From positions 1 through 10,292 of the forward strand of contig JANXNT010000824.1 of NCBI GenBank assembly GCA_025353985.1: 10,292 nucleotides of DNA. The letters run 5' to 3'. Position 1 is the first letter of the stretch; every line of letters begins with the position of its first letter. A program made the position numbers and the translations under genes. This stretch comes from Limnoglobus sp. (GTDB taxonomy: Bacteria; Planctomycetota; Planctomycetia; Gemmatales; Gemmataceae). Shown piece after piece: positions 1-6,803 of the stretch. Under the pieces are notes generated by a model, which was given only the letters and a program-made list of their open reading frames with translations, was not told where the DNA came from and searched no databases.

Positions 1-136
1 GCCGCTCGCCAGTTTTTCGAGAATGAACATTGTCAAAGCGTGTACCCGGATCACAAATTGCGCAACTTCAAAACTTGCGCCTCGAACAAACCATACAAAA
101 CGAGGAAGATACTTTCCCACCGGAGTTGCGGCGAAC

Positions 137-1120
137 ATGGCAAAAATGACCAAAGAGACGATCAACGTCGGCTTCATCGGCGCGGGCGATATCGCGATCC
201 TTCATGCAAAGGCGGTGCAAAAAACGCCGGGGGCGAAGCTCGTCGGCTTGTGGAATCGTTCGCAGGATCGTGCGAAGGAACGTGCGGAGCAATTCGGTTG
301 CAAGAACTACGTTTCGCCCGAAGCGCTGGTGCGCGACCCGAACATTGATGCGGTGTTCGTGTTGACGAATCTCGAATCGCACCTCGAATATACGAAGCTC
401 GCGCTCGAACATGGCAAACATGTATTGGTGGAAAAACCGGTCGGTATGAATGTCGGCGAGATTCAGGAGATGAAAACCGCCGCCGATACGAAAGATCTCA
501 TCTGCTTGCCGGGGCACAATTACATCTACGAATCGAGCATGAACCGGACGCGGGAGCTGATCGACGGCGGCGATCTCGGCAAGATCGTCTCTGCGTACGT
601 CATGTATAATATCCACCACCCCGAAGAAGTCGCTAAGCGCTACCCCGGAGTAGTACGGCAAATCCTCACACACCATTCGTACATACTCGTGTATCTCCTC
701 GGTGCGCCGGTCGAACTGTGTGCGATGAAAGCGACATTGCATTATGCGGAGTATACCGAAGAAGATATTGCCATGGTGCAAATGCGTATGAAGAACGGCG
801 CACTTGCACACTTTTGCGCCAGCTTCGCCGCTGACGATCACGCCGCCGACCCGTGGACGGTGATGGTCAAAGTCATCGGCACCGCAGGCAGTACGCGCTA
901 CAGTTACCGTGACCATGTGGAGATTAAACCGGGCCTCGTCCATAGCCAAACCTACACGGCCTACCAAGGCTCGGTCATGAATGAAGTCCGCCACTTCCTC
1001 ATCGATTGTTTGCGTATGGGCGGGCAACCGCTCTCGACACTCGACGACGCGATCACCGCACAGAAAATGATCGAAGCCGCCGAAGAATCGATCGCGAAGC
1101 GCACGATCGTAACGATGTAA
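137..1120 (+). CDS. Gfo/Idh/MocA-family NAD(P)-dependent oxidoreductase
   Basis: Cytoplasmic dehydrogenase of 327 aa, of the family that oxidises or reduces sugar, inositol or related hydroxy substrates with NAD(P). The N-terminal Rossmann domain opens with a beta strand and the dinucleotide loop GAGDIA (residues 15-20). The family's EKP motif is at 99-101 (VLVEKPVG), where the Lys usually takes part in catalysis. The C-terminal alpha/beta substrate domain follows, with THH at 178-180 in the helix where the family carries its catalytic His. The reading frame stays open back to an ATG at 23, but the added 38 residues are basic and unlike the family. ATG 137 lies directly before the Rossmann fold, with CCGGAG about 11 nt upstream; ATG 146 is also possible. 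The length is normal for the family (about 320-380). The substrate cannot be read from sequence. The family and start are fairly sure; the physiological role is unknown. Confidence 0.9.
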   Translation: MAKMTKETINVGFIGAGDIAILHAKAVQKTPGAKLVGLWNRSQDRAKERAEQFGCKNYVSPEALVRDPNIDAVFVLTNLESHLEYTKLALEHGKHVLVEKPVGMNVGEIQEMKTAADTKDLICLPGHNYIYESSMNRTRELIDGGDLGKIVSAYVMYNIHHPEEVAKRYPGVVRQILTHHSYILVYLLGAPVELCAMKATLHYAEYTEEDIAMVQMRMKNGALAHFCASFAADDHAADPWTVMVKVIGTAGSTRYSYRDHVEIKPGLVHSQTYTAYQGSVMNEVRHFLIDCLRMGGQPLSTLDDAITAQKMIEAAEESIAKRTIVTM

Positions 1121-1155
1121 CGGCGCGTGAATTGCTGGGCATAACAATAGGAATT

Positions 1156-1227
1156 TTAACCGCAGAGAACGCAGAGTCTAGATTCAGGATTTCTGCACTT
1201 CGCTAACTCTGCGTCCTCCGCAGTTAA
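1156..1227. repeat. Imperfect palindromic intergenic repeat, 22-bp arms
   Basis: Arms 1156-1177 and 1206-1227 pair over 22 positions with 19 matches, around a 28-nt loop. The left arm is built from two direct CGCAGAG copies spaced 9 bp apart (1161-1167 and 1170-1176, the second after AA). The three unpaired positions (1161/1222, 1164/1219, 1168/1215) are all A opposite C on the plus strand, so each is a G-U wobble if the minus strand is transcribed. It lies between two plus-strand genes. The shape resembles intergenic palindromes with 'cagag' arms that I recall from many environmental bacteria; this was not checked by search. No U tract follows, so it is not a standard intrinsic terminator. 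Confidence 0.75.
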
Positions 1228-1276
1228 TGTTTTGGTTTCGATCGCTTCCCAAATGGGACGAGCACAACTCATCTTA

Positions 1277-1282
1277 CTGGAG
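1277..1282 (+). promoter_or_regulatory. Shine-Dalgarno site deciding the start at 1290
   Basis: TGGAG (1278-1282) stands 7 nt before ATG 1290. It favours this start over the upstream in-frame ATG at 1227, which would put 21 residues before the Tat signal and begins inside the palindromic repeat. The same TACTGGAG string precedes the HD-GYP gene. Confidence 0.7.
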
Positions 1283-1289
1283 TACTAAC

Positions 1290-2423
1290 ATGATTTGCCT
1301 TTCGCGTCGTCGATTCTTCCTGGCCACTGCGAGCGCAGGCGTGGCTATTTATTGGCCAATTTCGAACACATACGCGGCGGCTGACCCGAAGGCGCTTCAG
1401 GCGGTCCTCGATAAAGCGTACGGCTTTTTGAAGTCGAAACAGAAGGACGACGGGAGTTTTTCGCCACCGCAAGCCGGGGAGCCGGGCGTAACCGCTTTGA
1501 CTGCGGCTGCGCTCGTGCGTGCCGGTTTCGATGCCAACGACGACGTGGTGGCAAAGGCACTGAAGTACATGGAGAAAGCCGTCAAGGGCGACGGTGGCGT
1601 ATACAACAAGGGGCTGGCAAACTATACGACCTGCCTCGCGGTCATGGCATTCAAGGAATCGAACGCGAACAAGAAGTATGATGCGGTCATTAGTGGCGCA
1701 TCGAAGTTTTTGCGAACCTTGCAGTTCGGCGATGGCGATGTCGACGACAAGGATGTGAAGTTCGGCGGGGCCGGTTACGACAAGAAGGGCGGCAAGGGCG
1801 GGCCAGACTTGTCGAACACGCACTTCTTCATGGAGGCACTCTTAGCCAGCGGCGCGAAGGCCGACGACCCTGCCATCAAGAAGGCACTCTCGTTCATTAG
1901 CCGAAGTCAAAATCTCCCGGGCGAGTACAACGATCAAGAATACGCAAAGAAAACCAGCGATGATGACAGGGGTGGCTTCATCTACAATCCGCTCGCGGCC
2001 AGCGATGAGAAGAACGAGAAACGGACCGCCGCCGGTGGCTTGCGGAGCGAAGGCGGCATGACCTACGCGGGCCTCAAGAGCTTTCTGTATGCAGGCGTGG
2101 GCAAAGACGATGTGCGCGTGAAGGCCGCACTGAAATGGGTACGTGCCCACTATACATTAGACGAAAACCCCGGCATGGGGCAAAATGGTATCTTCTACTA
2201 TTATCATACATTCGCAAAAGCGATGGATGCGGTGGGCGAGGACGATTTCGCGGATGCAAAAGGCACGAAGCACGACTGGCGCAAGGAACTCTTCGAAGTG
2301 CTGAAAGCCAAGCAAAAACCTGATGGCAGCTGGGCCAACGACAAAAGTAAAGCGTTTCTCGAAAACCTCCCCGAACTCGCCACCGCATTCGCAGTGCTGG
2401 CGTTAAGCTATTGCAAGAAGTAA
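1290..2423 (+). CDS. Tat-exported prenyltransferase/squalene-oxidase-repeat protein
   Basis: Secreted protein of 377 aa with an alpha/alpha-toroid fold as in terpene cyclases and protein prenyltransferases. The N-terminus has a twin-arginine signal: SRRRFF at 5-10, a short hydrophobic stretch, and an Ala-rich likely cleavage region near 28-31. The mature part shows repeated helix pairs: VTALTAAALVRAG (67-79), TTCLAVMAFKE (113-123), SNTHFFMEALLASG (175-188), MTYAGLKSFLYAGV (257-270) and ELATAFAVLALSY (362-374). QW-like turns stand at 51-57 (QKDDGSF) and 343-348 (KPDGSW). The DxDD acid motif of squalene-hopene cyclase is not visible, and the zinc ligands of prenyltransferases were not recognised, so a structural or binding role is as likely as catalysis. 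Planctomycetes often carry such secreted toroid proteins. The start is set by the Shine-Dalgarno site and the signal peptide. The gene stands alone, bounded by a repeat upstream and a terminator downstream. Confidence 0.85.
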   Translation: MICLSRRRFFLATASAGVAIYWPISNTYAAADPKALQAVLDKAYGFLKSKQKDDGSFSPPQAGEPGVTALTAAALVRAGFDANDDVVAKALKYMEKAVKGDGGVYNKGLANYTTCLAVMAFKESNANKKYDAVISGASKFLRTLQFGDGDVDDKDVKFGGAGYDKKGGKGGPDLSNTHFFMEALLASGAKADDPAIKKALSFISRSQNLPGEYNDQEYAKKTSDDDRGGFIYNPLAASDEKNEKRTAAGGLRSEGGMTYAGLKSFLYAGVGKDDVRVKAALKWVRAHYTLDENPGMGQNGIFYYYHTFAKAMDAVGEDDFADAKGTKHDWRKELFEVLKAKQKPDGSWANDKSKAFLENLPELATAFAVLALSYCKK

Positions 2424-2458
2424 CCGACTAAAAGTTCAAAACTATTGCCCGATACGGC

Positions 2459-2495
2459 GCGGATACGGCACTTTTTGCCGTATCCGCATTTTTTT
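2459..2495 (+). terminator. Intrinsic (rho-independent) terminator
   Basis: A perfect 11-bp GC-rich stem (GCGGATACGGC at 2459-2469, its complement at 2477-2487) closes a 7-nt loop. It is followed by A and seven T residues (2489-2495). It starts 35 nt after the stop of the toroid-protein gene, so it should end that transcript and separate it from the kinase gene. A direct copy of GATACGGC at 2451-2458 precedes the stem. Confidence 0.93.
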
Positions 2496-2561
2496 AATGG
2501 AAATCTCATGCGAGGCTTGGGCGAATGTTAGCCTGCATTAGTCAGCGATGATTATTCATGA

Positions 2562-5246
2562 GTGAGAATCCACGCGATGAACCGCCCCATCCGCGCACAA
2601 TTGGACGAAGTCACTCCCGAAACTGCGGAACGCACGACGGAGGGACAATACCGGCTGCTTTTCGAGTGCAATCCGCACCCGATGTGGGTCTACGATAGCG
2701 AGACACTCGGTTTCCTCGACGTAAACCATACTGCCATTCAGCAGTACGGTTATTCTCGGAATGAATTCCTCGGGATGACGATCCGCGATATTGGTCTTTC
2801 GGAAGATGTGCCCAAGAAATTGTCTCGGCACCGCAAGAAAGACGGCACATTCATCGACGTGGAGACTCGCAGCAAAGACATTGAATACTGCGGACGCCCC
2901 GCACAATTCGTGTTTGTGCTAGACGTGAGCGAACGGTTGCGGGCGGAAAGCGAAATGCTGCGTACGTCGAGCCTCCTCAAAGCGGTCGCCGACGGAACGC
3001 CGGATGCCGTATTCGTCAAGGATCGGGCGGGCCGCTATTTGCTCTTCAACGATGCCGCGGCCTCTTTCGTCGGAAAGCCCGTCGAGGAAGTCATCGGTCG
3101 CGACGACACCTCGCTGTTCGATCCGGCGGGCGCGCAACTGGTGATGGATTACGACCGCCAGGTGATGGAACTCAATCGGATTGTGACTTACGAAGAAGCG
3201 CTGACGGCCGCCGGAGTGACGCGGACGTATCTCGCCACGAAAGCCCCGTATCGGGACGCCGATGGCAACGTCATCGGCGTCATTGGTATTTCGCGCGACA
3301 TCAGCGAACGGAAACGAGCGGAAATCGCGTTGCAGCAGGAACGCGAGTTTGTGCGACTGGTGTTGGACACCGATCCCAATCTCATTTTCGTGAAGGATGC
3401 CGATGGTCGATTCGTGCTCGTTAACAAGGCGATAGCGGAGATTTACGGGACGACGCCCGAGGCGTTGGTGGGACGACATGCTGGAGAAGGATTTCCCGAT
3501 CCGGCTGAGTTCTCCGAATACCTCCGCATTGAGAAGACGGTACTGCAAACGGGCACACCTGCGGTGCTGGACGAACAGAACACGCGGCCCGACGGTCGGT
3601 CTTACTGGTTCCACACCACGAAAGTTCCCCTCGTATTGCCCGATGGCACCACTCACGTTTTAGGAATCTCCCTCGATATCACGGAACGGAAGCAAGCGGA
3701 GGATGCCCTGCGGCTGCGCGACCGCGCCATCGGGGCGGCCACACAGGGGCTTGTCATCACCGACCCCAATCAGACGGACAACCCGATTATCTATGTGAGT
3801 CCTGGCTTCGAACGGATCACCGGATATTGCCCGGAAGAAGTCATCGGCCGCAATTGTCGTTTCCTGCAAGGAAAGGACACCGATCCGGTTGCGATTCATC
3901 GTGTGCGCGACGCGATTCGGGTCGGCGCGACATGCACAGTCGAGTTGCTGAATTACAAGAAGGACGGCACGCCGTTCTGGAATGAACTGTCGCTGTCGCC
4001 GGTGCGGGACGAAGCCAGGCGATTGACGCATTTCGTCGGCGTGCAAGCCGATGTGACCGCACGCCGCACTCTCGAAGAGCAGTTTCGGCAGGCGCAAAAA
4101 ATGGAAGCGATCGGGCAACTGGCAGGGGGAGTCGCGCACGACTTCAACAACCTCCTCACCATCATCAACGGCTACAGCGAACTACTTCTGCAGACATTAC
4201 CCGCAACCGACCCGAAGCGGGAAATGATCGATGAGATCCACAAGGCCGGCGAACGATCCGCCGGTCTGACGCGTCAACTGCTGGCGTTCAGCCGCCAACA
4301 ACTGATGGTGACGCGGGTGCTCGATCTCAACGAAATACTTGCCAGCACCGATAAAATGCTCCGCCGTCTGATCGGCGAAGATATCTGTCTGACAACGACG
4401 CTGGCCGCCAATACGTGGGCTGTCCGGGCCGATCCTGGGCAGATCGAACAAGTCCTGTTGAACCTCGCCGTGAACGCCCGCGACGCCATGCCGCTCGGCG
4501 GTCGATTGACAATCGAGACGCAGAACGTCGAAATCGACGCTGCGTACGTTCGCGATCACCCGGACGCCCACATCGGTCCGCACGCGCTCCTGACCGTGAC
4601 GGACACGGGAAGCGGAATGTTATCCGACGTGCGAGCCAAGATTTTCGAGCCGTTTTTCACAACGAAAGGACCAGGGAAAGGGACAGGCCTTGGCTTGGCT
4701 ACCGTCTACGGCATCGTCAAACAGAGTGGCGGCCACATTGCAATCATCAGCCAGGTCGGGGTCGGTACGACGTTCCGAATTTATCTGCCTCGAGTCGACA
4801 AGGTCGGCGGCGGATCGAAGTTGCTTTCCGGATTCCAACTTCCGCCGAAGGGCACGGAAACGGTCCTTTTAGTCGAAGACGAAGACGGAGTGCGAGCGCT
4901 CACCCGGCACGTACTCGTGGAATGTGGATACACCGTTCACGAGGCCGCTAACGGTGAGGAAGCCGTAAGGCTGGCCGCGCGACACGACGGGCCGATTCAT
5001 CTACTGATTACCGATGTCGTCATGCCTGGCGCAGGAGGGCGCATCGTGGCCGAACAAATGACCGCGAGCGACCCGATGATGCGGGTGCTGTTCGTGTCGG
5101 GCCACATGGACGACGCCATCATTCGGCATGGCGTTATCCGCGAAGGAGTCCACTTTCTTCAAAAACCATTCTCCCCCGTCACTCTTGCAATCAAGGTACG
5201 CGATGTACTCGATGCGATCTTGATTCCGAACGGGTCGCCGGGTTAG
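2562..5246 (+). CDS. LOV-domain hybrid histidine kinase (PAS x3-LOV-HisKA-HATPase-REC)
   Basis: Predicted soluble blue-light-sensing hybrid kinase of 894 aa; no membrane segment is visible. Order: PAS 28-127, PAS 134-249, PAS 260-378, LOV about 385-501, HisKA with phosphoacceptor His526 in GGVAHDFNN, HATPase_c (N box Asn634/Asn638, G1 DTGSGM 681-686, F box near FEPFF, G2 GTGLGL 707-712), then a C-terminal receiver with acidic pocket Glu772/Asp773, phosphoacceptor Asp818, Ser846 and Lys868. The fourth sensor has the NCRFLQ motif (431-436) with adduct Cys432. The kinase would autophosphorylate on His526 and pass phosphate to its own receiver or to another regulator; the HD-GYP response regulator is 97 nt downstream. 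Start: GTG 2562 directly follows an in-frame stop. ATG 2577, five codons later, is equally or more likely; numbering here uses the GTG. Neither start has a strong Shine-Dalgarno site. The kinase assignment is certain and the LOV assignment very strong; the signals sensed by the other three PAS modules are unknown. Confidence 0.95.
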   Translation: MRIHAMNRPIRAQLDEVTPETAERTTEGQYRLLFECNPHPMWVYDSETLGFLDVNHTAIQQYGYSRNEFLGMTIRDIGLSEDVPKKLSRHRKKDGTFIDVETRSKDIEYCGRPAQFVFVLDVSERLRAESEMLRTSSLLKAVADGTPDAVFVKDRAGRYLLFNDAAASFVGKPVEEVIGRDDTSLFDPAGAQLVMDYDRQVMELNRIVTYEEALTAAGVTRTYLATKAPYRDADGNVIGVIGISRDISERKRAEIALQQEREFVRLVLDTDPNLIFVKDADGRFVLVNKAIAEIYGTTPEALVGRHAGEGFPDPAEFSEYLRIEKTVLQTGTPAVLDEQNTRPDGRSYWFHTTKVPLVLPDGTTHVLGISLDITERKQAEDALRLRDRAIGAATQGLVITDPNQTDNPIIYVSPGFERITGYCPEEVIGRNCRFLQGKDTDPVAIHRVRDAIRVGATCTVELLNYKKDGTPFWNELSLSPVRDEARRLTHFVGVQADVTARRTLEEQFRQAQKMEAIGQLAGGVAHDFNNLLTIINGYSELLLQTLPATDPKREMIDEIHKAGERSAGLTRQLLAFSRQQLMVTRVLDLNEILASTDKMLRRLIGEDICLTTTLAANTWAVRADPGQIEQVLLNLAVNARDAMPLGGRLTIETQNVEIDAAYVRDHPDAHIGPHALLTVTDTGSGMLSDVRAKIFEPFFTTKGPGKGTGLGLATVYGIVKQSGGHIAIISQVGVGTTFRIYLPRVDKVGGGSKLLSGFQLPPKGTETVLLVEDEDGVRALTRHVLVECGYTVHEAANGEEAVRLAARHDGPIHLLITDVVMPGAGGRIVAEQMTASDPMMRVLFVSGHMDDAIIRHGVIREGVHFLQKPFSPVTLAIKVRDVLDAILIPNGSPG
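3714..4064 (+). other. LOV (flavin-binding blue-light) domain within the kinase
   Basis: Residues 385-501 of the kinase follow the phototropin LOV pattern. Cys432 (codon 3855-3857) lies in NCRFLQG and would form the cysteinyl-flavin adduct. Taking Cys432 as Avena LOV2 Cys450, the flavin-contact positions fall at identical spacing: Asn407 (Asn425), Arg433 (Arg451), Gln436 (Gln454), Arg449 (Arg467), Asn464 (Asn482), Asn474 (Asn492) and the signalling glutamine Gln495 (Gln513). The Avena Asn414 position is Gly396 here, a site reported to influence adduct lifetime. The alignment was made by eye from memory of the Avena sequence. The domain directly precedes the HisKA helix, a common arrangement for LOV kinases. 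Confidence 0.93.
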
Positions 5247-5330
5247 GAATGACAGGAAAATGAACTCTGCCTTGCTCGCAACAGTCAAATCTGTGTGCTA
5301 AATTAAAGCCGGCGTATTTTCACGGCCATA

Positions 5331-5336
5331 CTGGAG
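5331..5336 (+). promoter_or_regulatory. Shine-Dalgarno site of the HD-GYP gene
   Basis: CTGGAG ends 7 nt before ATG 5344 and supports that start. It lies within TACTGGAG, also found before the gene at 1290. An extended -10-like TGCTAAATT at 5296-5304 lies upstream but has no acceptable -35 partner, so it is unclear whether this gene has its own promoter or is read from the kinase transcript. Confidence 0.7.
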
Positions 5337-5343
5337 CCAACGC

Positions 5344-6300
5344 ATGTCCGCACAAGACCCGCTTCGCCGAACCATCCTGATTGTGGATGACGAACCTGCG
5401 ATCACCAAACTGTTGCGGATTGTGCTGGAAGCCGAAGGCCATCAAATCGTCGTGGCGGCCGATGGCCAGCAGGCGATGGAGCGTGTGGCCGCGCGACATC
5501 CCGACCTAATTATTCTCGATGTCGATATGCCGCAAGTCGGCGGTTTTGAAGTGTGTCGTCGCCTCAAACTCGCGCCGGAGACACGGCTGTTGCCGATTCT
5601 CATTTTGACCGGTACCGGAGCCGCCAATGCGCGACTACGGGCGTGGGAACTCGGGGCCGACGAGTTTCTGACCAAGCCGTTCCAGACGCTCGAAGTCGCC
5701 GCCCGCTGCCGTTCGCTGTTGCGGCAAAAGGAACTCGTCGATGGCCTCGATTCCGCCGAGTCGGTCGTATTCACATTGGCCCGTGCTATCGAGGCGAAGT
5801 CGTCGTTCACGCACGGTCACTCGGATCGCGTGACGCAGTACGCCATCACACTGGCGAAACAGATCGGCATCAGCGAGGCTGACCTCGATATTTTGCGTCG
5901 CGGTGCGGCACTCCACGACATCGGGAAAATCAGCACGCCGGACGCGATCCTCGACAAACCGGGTTCGCTGACACCCGAGGAATTCGACGTAATCAAGCGG
6001 CATCCGGCCGATGGCGCGCGAATCGTCGAACCGCTTCGCTCGGCGCGCGATATCCTGCCGCTCATCCGATGGCATCACGAAAGAATCAACGGCACTGGGT
6101 ATCCGGACGGTTTGGCAGGCGACGCGATATCGCAACTCGTGCGAATCCTGTCCGTGGCAGATGTGTACGACGCGTTGGCCAGCGACCGGCCGTATCGACC
6201 GGCCATGTCTCACGAACAGTGCCAGGAAGTCATGAAGAAAGATTCCGAACGAGGCGGGCTGGACCCCGAACTCGTTCGGCACTTCTTCGAGAATGTTTAA
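5344..6300 (+). CDS. Response regulator with HD-GYP domain (putative c-di-GMP phosphodiesterase)
   Basis: Cytoplasmic two-domain regulator of 318 aa. The receiver (about 9-125) keeps all key residues: Asp15/Asp16, phosphoacceptor Asp59 in LDVDMP, Thr89 and Lys111 in KPF. After a short linker the HD-GYP domain (about 138-318) has GHSDRV at 158-163, the HD pair His191/Asp192 in LHDIGK, His220, HHE at 244-246, the GYP signature at 252-254 and DVYDALASDRPYR at 273-285. Known HD-GYP enzymes hydrolyse cyclic di-GMP with a di- or tri-metal centre, so phosphorylation of Asp59 should control c-di-GMP breakdown. The gene follows the LOV kinase in the same direction after 97 nt, with no terminator between them, which makes it the likely phosphorelay partner (inference). 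The length is typical of RpfG-like proteins. No key residue appears lost, but activity is not proven by sequence. Confidence 0.93.
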   Translation: MSAQDPLRRTILIVDDEPAITKLLRIVLEAEGHQIVVAADGQQAMERVAARHPDLIILDVDMPQVGGFEVCRRLKLAPETRLLPILILTGTGAANARLRAWELGADEFLTKPFQTLEVAARCRSLLRQKELVDGLDSAESVVFTLARAIEAKSSFTHGHSDRVTQYAITLAKQIGISEADLDILRRGAALHDIGKISTPDAILDKPGSLTPEEFDVIKRHPADGARIVEPLRSARDILPLIRWHHERINGTGYPDGLAGDAISQLVRILSVADVYDALASDRPYRPAMSHEQCQEVMKKDSERGGLDPELVRHFFENV

Positions 6301-6335
6301 GGCATAATTCCTGTGACTTGAGAATAATTGTCGTT

Positions 6336-6782
6336 TTACGGCTTCAAGTCGCCTTCTAATGCGAAGTCGAATTCGTTGCTGCCGGGTTTCACTTCGACCT
6401 TCAATTTCGATGTGTCTGCCGAGAAATACTTCTTGGGAATCAGTGGCTTGCCAGGCATCTGCATCGTCTCGGCGGCGGCTTCGGCTTTCGCTAAATGTTC
6501 GGGCAACGGTGGTGGCGGGCCGGTGAGAGAGATCGCGACGCGGCACGACCCGACCGGCGCGCCATCGCTTGCCCCATAGGTATTTAGCGTGTAAATGCCG
6601 TCTTTGTCCGTCTTGCCCAACGCGGGAATCGTACCGGGTTTATCGGGCACGAACGAAACCGATGCATTCGCGACCGGCAACCCCAAGTACGTGATCTTGC
6701 CCGTTACCCTCGCAACCGGCACGCCCGAAGAACCACACCCGAGCGGCACCAACAACACGATGAGCGTGAGAAATCTGTACAT
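6336..6782 (-). CDS. Transthyretin-like (carboxypeptidase-regulatory-like) lipoprotein
   Basis: Small exported lipoprotein of 148 aa. A hydrophobic signal (residues 3-14) ends in a lipobox PLGC with Cys16 as the acylation site, followed by GSSG. The rest is a single beta-sandwich module: VTGKITYLGLPVANASVSFVP (starting at 27), TDKDGIYTL (58-66) and GAPVGSCRVAI (74-84). After a Pro-rich and helical insert come IPKKYFSADTSKLKVEVK (starting at 115) and an FDFAL-type last strand. This pattern is very common in planctomycetes immediately behind DUF1559 genes. No enzyme motif is visible, and a structural or binding role at the envelope is inferred. AGGA (6789-6792) stands 6 nt before the start, and the DUF1559 stop is 21 nt upstream, so the two are probably co-transcribed. 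It converges on the HD-GYP gene with 35 nt between the stops. Confidence 0.85.
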   Translation of the reverse strand: MYRFLTLIVLLVPLGCGSSGVPVARVTGKITYLGLPVANASVSFVPDKPGTIPALGKTDKDGIYTLNTYGASDGAPVGSCRVAISLTGPPPPLPEHLAKAEAAAETMQMPGKPLIPKKYFSADTSKLKVEVKPGSNEFDFALEGDLKP

Positions 6783-6803
6783 GATATTTCCTATGTGGTA
6801 TTT

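Noticed and set aside
30..58. Possible promoter with TTGTCA (30-35) before the oxidoreductase gene
   Set aside because: The -35-like box is good, but no acceptable -10 stands 16-18 nt downstream; the best candidates match only three of six positions.
60..80. Inverted repeat GCGCAA/TTGCGC with a 9-nt spacer upstream of the first gene
   Set aside because: Six-bp arms in a window of this size occur by chance, and there is no second copy or promoter context to support an operator.
23..136. Upstream extension of the oxidoreductase to ATG 23
   Set aside because: The 38 added residues are basic and do not resemble the family, and the Rossmann fold begins just after ATG 137.
68..1147. Long open frame (359 codons) on the minus strand opposite the oxidoreductase gene
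   Set aside because: It is a shadow frame: its translation is His/Arg-rich with no recognisable domain, while the plus strand encodes a clear Gfo/Idh/MocA protein.
6315..6350. Inverted repeat GACTTGA/TCAAGTC between the convergent HD-GYP and lipoprotein genes
   Set aside because: The stem is only 7 bp, AT-rich, has a 22-nt loop, overlaps the lipoprotein coding end and lacks a U tract, so a terminator call is not supported.
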